Shown here: one piece after another, positions 61,458 through 64,000 of the stretch
Position numbering within the stretch: position 1 is the stretch's first letter
Layout: each line of letters starts with the position of its first letter
From: Bacteroidales bacterium
GTDB lineage: Bacteria > Bacteroidota > Bacteroidia > Bacteroidales > P3
Length of the DNA: 64,000 bases
NCBI GenBank assembly: GCA_017960475.1
Contig: JAGCZH010000006.1
Location: forward strand, 222,842 to 286,841
Reading direction: 5' to 3'
The notes under the pieces: generated by a model
Told to the model about the DNA's origin: nothing
Seen by the model: only the letters and a program-made list of their open reading frames with translations
Database searches by the model: none
Program-made: the position numbers and the translations under genes

Positions 61458-63515
61458 CTACCACAGCTGGGCGCGTTTCTCAGGATCGACCCACATCTTG
61501 TCGCCCTTCTTGACATCGAAGGCATCGATAAACTCGCCTATCTGAGGCAGAGCGACATTGACGCGGTTGCGTCCAAGAGAGTGGACATCCATCTGGGTGA
61601 GCTGGAGTATAGCCTTTGGACGGATGTTGCTAGCCCACACAGCGGCATAGGCAAGGAAGAAACGCTGCTCGGGAGTGAAGCCATCCATCTTTTCTTTGTT
61701 GACCTGCTTTTTAGCCAAAGCGTTCTGCATGGCGAGATAGCTGACGTGGAGACCACCGTTGTCGGCTATGTTCTCGCCGAGGGTGAGCTCACCATTGCCA
61801 TAGAGAGTTCCAAGTTCGGGGTCGTCGAGGACCTTGACAGCGCTGAAAGCGTCGACGAGGACTTTCTTGTTGTTGTCGAAGTTTTTGCTGTCCTCTTCGG
61901 TCCACCAGTCGTGGAGGTTGCCGTCTTTGTCGTATTTGCGGCCCTGGTCGTCAAAACCATGGGTGAGCTCGTGTCCGATAACGACACCGATAGCGCCATA
62001 GTTAGCAGCCTCGTCGGCAGCCATATTGAAGAAAGGAGGCTGAAGGATTGCTGCGGGGAAGCAAATCTCGTTGGTAGTGGGATTGTAGTAAGCGTTGACA
62101 GTCTGAGGGGTCATCTGCCATTCATCCTTGTCGACGGGTTTGTTGATTTTGCTCAACATATAGTCCATATCGAAAACATTACTACGCACCACGTTGGCAT
62201 AGTAGCTGTCCTCTTTGATATCGAGGCCGCTGTAGTCGCGCCATTTGTTGGGGTAACCGATTTTGACATAGATGGTGGAGAGTTTGTCATGAGCATTCTT
62301 CTTTGTAACGTCGGTCATCCAGGTAGCCTGGTCGATACGCTGACCGAGGGCAGTGATGAGGTTGTTCACGAGGGTTTCCATACGTTTCTTGGCTTCGGCG
62401 GGGAAGTGTTTCTCGACATAGAGCTGACCGAGAGCCTCACCCATGGCGCCGTCGACAGTAGAGGTGACACGTTTCCAACGGGGGCGGTTAGCCTCACGGC
62501 CACCAAGGAGCTTGCCGTAGAAATCGAAGTTAGCATTGACAAAGTCGTCGCTAAGATAGCTAGCGGCAGAGTTGATCTCATGCCATGCGAAGTAAGCCTT
62601 CAGAATTTCAACATCGGTATCGGCGATGATCTTGCTGAGATCACGGAAGTATTTGGGCTGAGCGATGTTGAAAGACTTCATACCCTTGGCGATCTTCATA
62701 TCGGTGAAGTAGCCATTCCAGTCGATGTTCTCGGCCAGTTTCGAAGCCTCCTCAACAGTGTAGCGGTTGAAAGTGCTGTCGGGGTCGCGGTTCTCAAGGC
62801 GGGTGTTCTGACTGTTGGCGAGACGGGTCTCGAAAGCCATAACGAAGTTGGCGAGCTTGTCGGCAGCGATGCCGGAAAGTTTGTCGTAGCCAGCGAGAGC
62901 GAACTCCTTGGTCATGAGTTCGACATAGCCTTTGCGGATGTTTTTGTTGTTACCTTCGTCGGTGGTGTAATAGTCACGGTCGCCAAGGCCGAGGCCGCTC
63001 TGGTAAGCCCAAGCGATGCACATTTTAGCGTCATCTTTGTCGGCTTCGCCAAAAACGCCGAAGAGGACATGGTTGCCACGGTGGTGCATTTTGAGGAGCT
63101 CGTTCCAAATGTCCTCACGGGTTTTGAGGTTGTTGATTTCCTCAAGATAAGGAGTGAGGGGAGCCACACCCTGCTGCTGAAGCTTGACACTGTCCATACC
63201 AAGGTTGTACAATTTGGCGATTTTGTCTGCCACAGAACCATTGGCGTTTTTCTGTTCGCTCACGGAGTCGATAATGGCGCGGAGGTCGGCCTGGGCCTTT
63301 TCGCCGAGGACGTCGAAAGCACCGTAGCGCGAGTGCTCGGCATCGAGGGGATTGTTGGCCATCCAGCCACCGCAGGCGTACTGGTAGAAATCGTCCACCG
63401 GACTGACGGTGGTGTCAAGGTTGTTAAGGTCGATTCCAGATGTAAGGTCGGCCTTTTTGTTACAACCAGCTGCAATAATAGCCATAGTTGCGATTGTTAA
63501 AAGTGTTTTTTTCAT
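61458..63515 (-). CDS. M13-family zinc metallopeptidase (PepO/neprilysin type), lipoprotein
   Basis: 685 residues. The signal peptide ends in a lipobox (AIIAAGC), so the protein should be lipid-anchored. Active-site motifs are VVIGHELTHGFDDQGRKYD (HExxH at about residue 515) and LGENIADNGGLHVSYLAM (the third zinc ligand Glu). The NAYYNPTTNEICFPAAILQP block is the substrate-binding strand. The C-terminus KMWVDPEKRAQLW is the expected end. Relatives cleave small peptides up to about 30 residues. It is a single-gene unit with its own upstream -7 boxes. Confidence 0.95.
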   Translation of the reverse strand: MKKTLLTIATMAIIAAGCNKKADLTSGIDLNNLDTTVSPVDDFYQYACGGWMANNPLDAEHSRYGAFDVLGEKAQADLRAIIDSVSEQKNANGSVADKIAKLYNLGMDSVKLQQQGVAPLTPYLEEINNLKTREDIWNELLKMHHRGNHVLFGVFGEADKDDAKMCIAWAYQSGLGLGDRDYYTTDEGNNKNIRKGYVELMTKEFALAGYDKLSGIAADKLANFVMAFETRLANSQNTRLENRDPDSTFNRYTVEEASKLAENIDWNGYFTDMKIAKGMKSFNIAQPKYFRDLSKIIADTDVEILKAYFAWHEINSAASYLSDDFVNANFDFYGKLLGGREANRPRWKRVTSTVDGAMGEALGQLYVEKHFPAEAKKRMETLVNNLITALGQRIDQATWMTDVTKKNAHDKLSTIYVKIGYPNKWRDYSGLDIKEDSYYANVVRSNVFDMDYMLSKINKPVDKDEWQMTPQTVNAYYNPTTNEICFPAAILQPPFFNMAADEAANYGAIGVVIGHELTHGFDDQGRKYDKDGNLHDWWTEEDSKNFDNNKKVLVDAFSAVKVLDDPELGTLYGNGELTLGENIADNGGLHVSYLAMQNALAKKQVNKEKMDGFTPEQRFFLAYAAVWASNIRPKAILQLTQMDVHSLGRNRVNVALPQIGEFIDAFDVKKGDKMWVDPEKRAQLW

Positions 63516-63538
63516 ATAGTTATAATATTAATTAATTG

Positions 63539-63560
63539 CAAAAGTAAAAATGCAAAAATA
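63539..63560 (-). promoter_or_regulatory. Two overlapping -7 box candidates for the M13 gene
   Basis: Minus strand: TATTTTTG at 63560-63553 and TACTTTTG at 63546-63539. No good -33 TTTG is visible at the normal spacing, so the choice is open. Confidence 0.4.
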
Positions 63561-63650
63561 ATAAAAAAAAGCGAAAAAAGGGATTTTTCTAGTTTTTCTA
63601 GTATCTCTAGTATTTTTAGTATTAATTCAAAATTCAGAATTCACCGTTCG

Positions 63651-64000
63651 CTCATGTAGGAGTGCTCTTCGAGCAGAAATCTGACAAATCAAAAAAAAAT
63701 CAAACAAATAAGAAAATATAAGAATTGAAAGATTTAATAATATTTGATAAATTTCTCGCAAAGCGACTCACAATTCACTGATTCTCGATTTCCAATTTCG
63801 CTCATGTAGGAGTGCTCTTCGAGCAGAAATCTGACAAATCAAAAAAAAAAATCAAACAAATAAGAAAATATGAGAATTGAAAGATTTGATAATATTTGAT
63901 AAATTTCTCGCAAAGCGACTCACAATTCACTGATTCTCGATTTCCAATTTCGCTCATGTAGGAGTGCTCTTCGAGCAGAAATCTGACAAATCAAAAAAAA
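63651..64000. repeat. Tandem array with a unit of about 150 bp, continuing past the window
   Basis: Copy 1 begins at 63651, copy 2 at 63801 and copy 3 at 63953 (cut at 64000). Copies 1 and 2 differ by two substitutions and a 2-base change in an A-run. Each unit contains the short palindrome TGCTC-TTC-GAGCA, an AT-rich middle and a CTCGCAAAGCGACTCAC segment. No ORF longer than a few codons spans it. Before it, 63516-63650 holds the M13 promoter and AT-rich DNA. Confidence 0.9.

Noticed and set aside
61581..63500. A 639-codon plus-strand frame opposite the M13 peptidase
   Set aside because: Same reason: the minus-strand gene has HExxH, signal peptide and full length, and the opposite frame resembles no protein.
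63651..64000. Possible CRISPR array
   Set aside because: The repeat unit is about 150 bp and the copies are adjacent and nearly identical, with no unique spacers and no cas genes.

Overview
The window looks like chromosomal DNA from a member of the Bacteroidales (Bacteroidetes), probably an anaerobic, propionate-forming, gut-type lineage. The evidence is internal. Several promoters match the Bacteroidetes pattern (-33 TTTG, -7 TAnnTTTG). Shine-Dalgarno sites are hard to find. There is a type IX secretion sorting domain, a GldF/GldG transporter pair, DUF4199 and DUF5715 proteins, an RprY-type regulator and a complete sodium-pumping methylmalonyl-CoA decarboxylase operon. I see no phage, transposase, integrase, CRISPR array or rRNA. 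One tRNA (Arg, anticodon ACG) is present.

Layout. 1-3956 (-): an operon-like run of panB, a DUF4199 membrane protein, a GtrB/DPM1-type glycosyltransferase, a HAD-IIIA phosphatase, a lipocalin-like lipoprotein and a DUF5715 protein cut by the window edge. 4130-11488 (-): guaB, two double-parvulin periplasmic foldases, a MoxR ATPase and an unknown secreted protein. 11764-18712 (+): an outer-membrane barrel candidate, a His-rich Zn/Cd exporter with a Fur-family regulator, and two tandem secreted C1 (papain-like) peptidases. 18979-31527 (-): a thioredoxin-like protein; a cluster of gldF, gldG, DUF4340, surE, a small membrane protein, lpxB and a SpoIID-domain protein; an M28 peptidase; valS. 31749-34098 (+): galM and galK. 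34310-39693 (-): the methylmalonyl-CoA epimerase/decarboxylase operon, interrupted by a very cysteine-rich lipoprotein gene. 39857-44890 (-): a BspA-like LRR protein overlapping dxs, an MBL-fold hydrolase and an orphan RprY-like response regulator. 45110-53458 (-): a 2007-residue alpha-2-macroglobulin homologue that appears to have lost its thioester, a type IX-sorted protein, a tiny secreted peptide gene with a strong promoter, and the tRNA. 53584-57138 (-): GNAT, barrel protein, ECF sigma factor and glycosyltransferase. 57352-61339 (+): tgt, an S9 peptidase and a zinc-ribbon membrane protein. 61458-63515 (-): an M13 peptidase. 63651-64000: a tandem repeat with a unit of about 150 bp that runs off the right edge.

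How the genes fit together. Much of the window concerns the envelope: periplasmic folding (PPIases), lipid A (lpxB), glycosyl transfer, gliding/secretion-type ABC transport, and many exported peptidases (C1 x2, M28, S9, M13), which suits a peptide-using gut bacterium. Central functions are GMP synthesis (guaB), pantothenate (panB), isoprenoids (dxs), tRNA modification and charging (tgt, valS), galactose entry to glycolysis (galM/galK) and the last energy-conserving step of the succinate-to-propionate route.

The most unusual signals are: a dispersed family of short AT-rich intergenic repeats built on GTTTAAA and TTTTACG words, expanded into a 14-bp minisatellite before gldG; the 150-bp tandem array at the right end; the Cys/His-rich lipoprotein inside the decarboxylase operon; the thioester-less macroglobulin; and the 51-residue secreted peptide behind a textbook promoter. 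I do not see a clear multi-gene novel defence or biosynthetic system.
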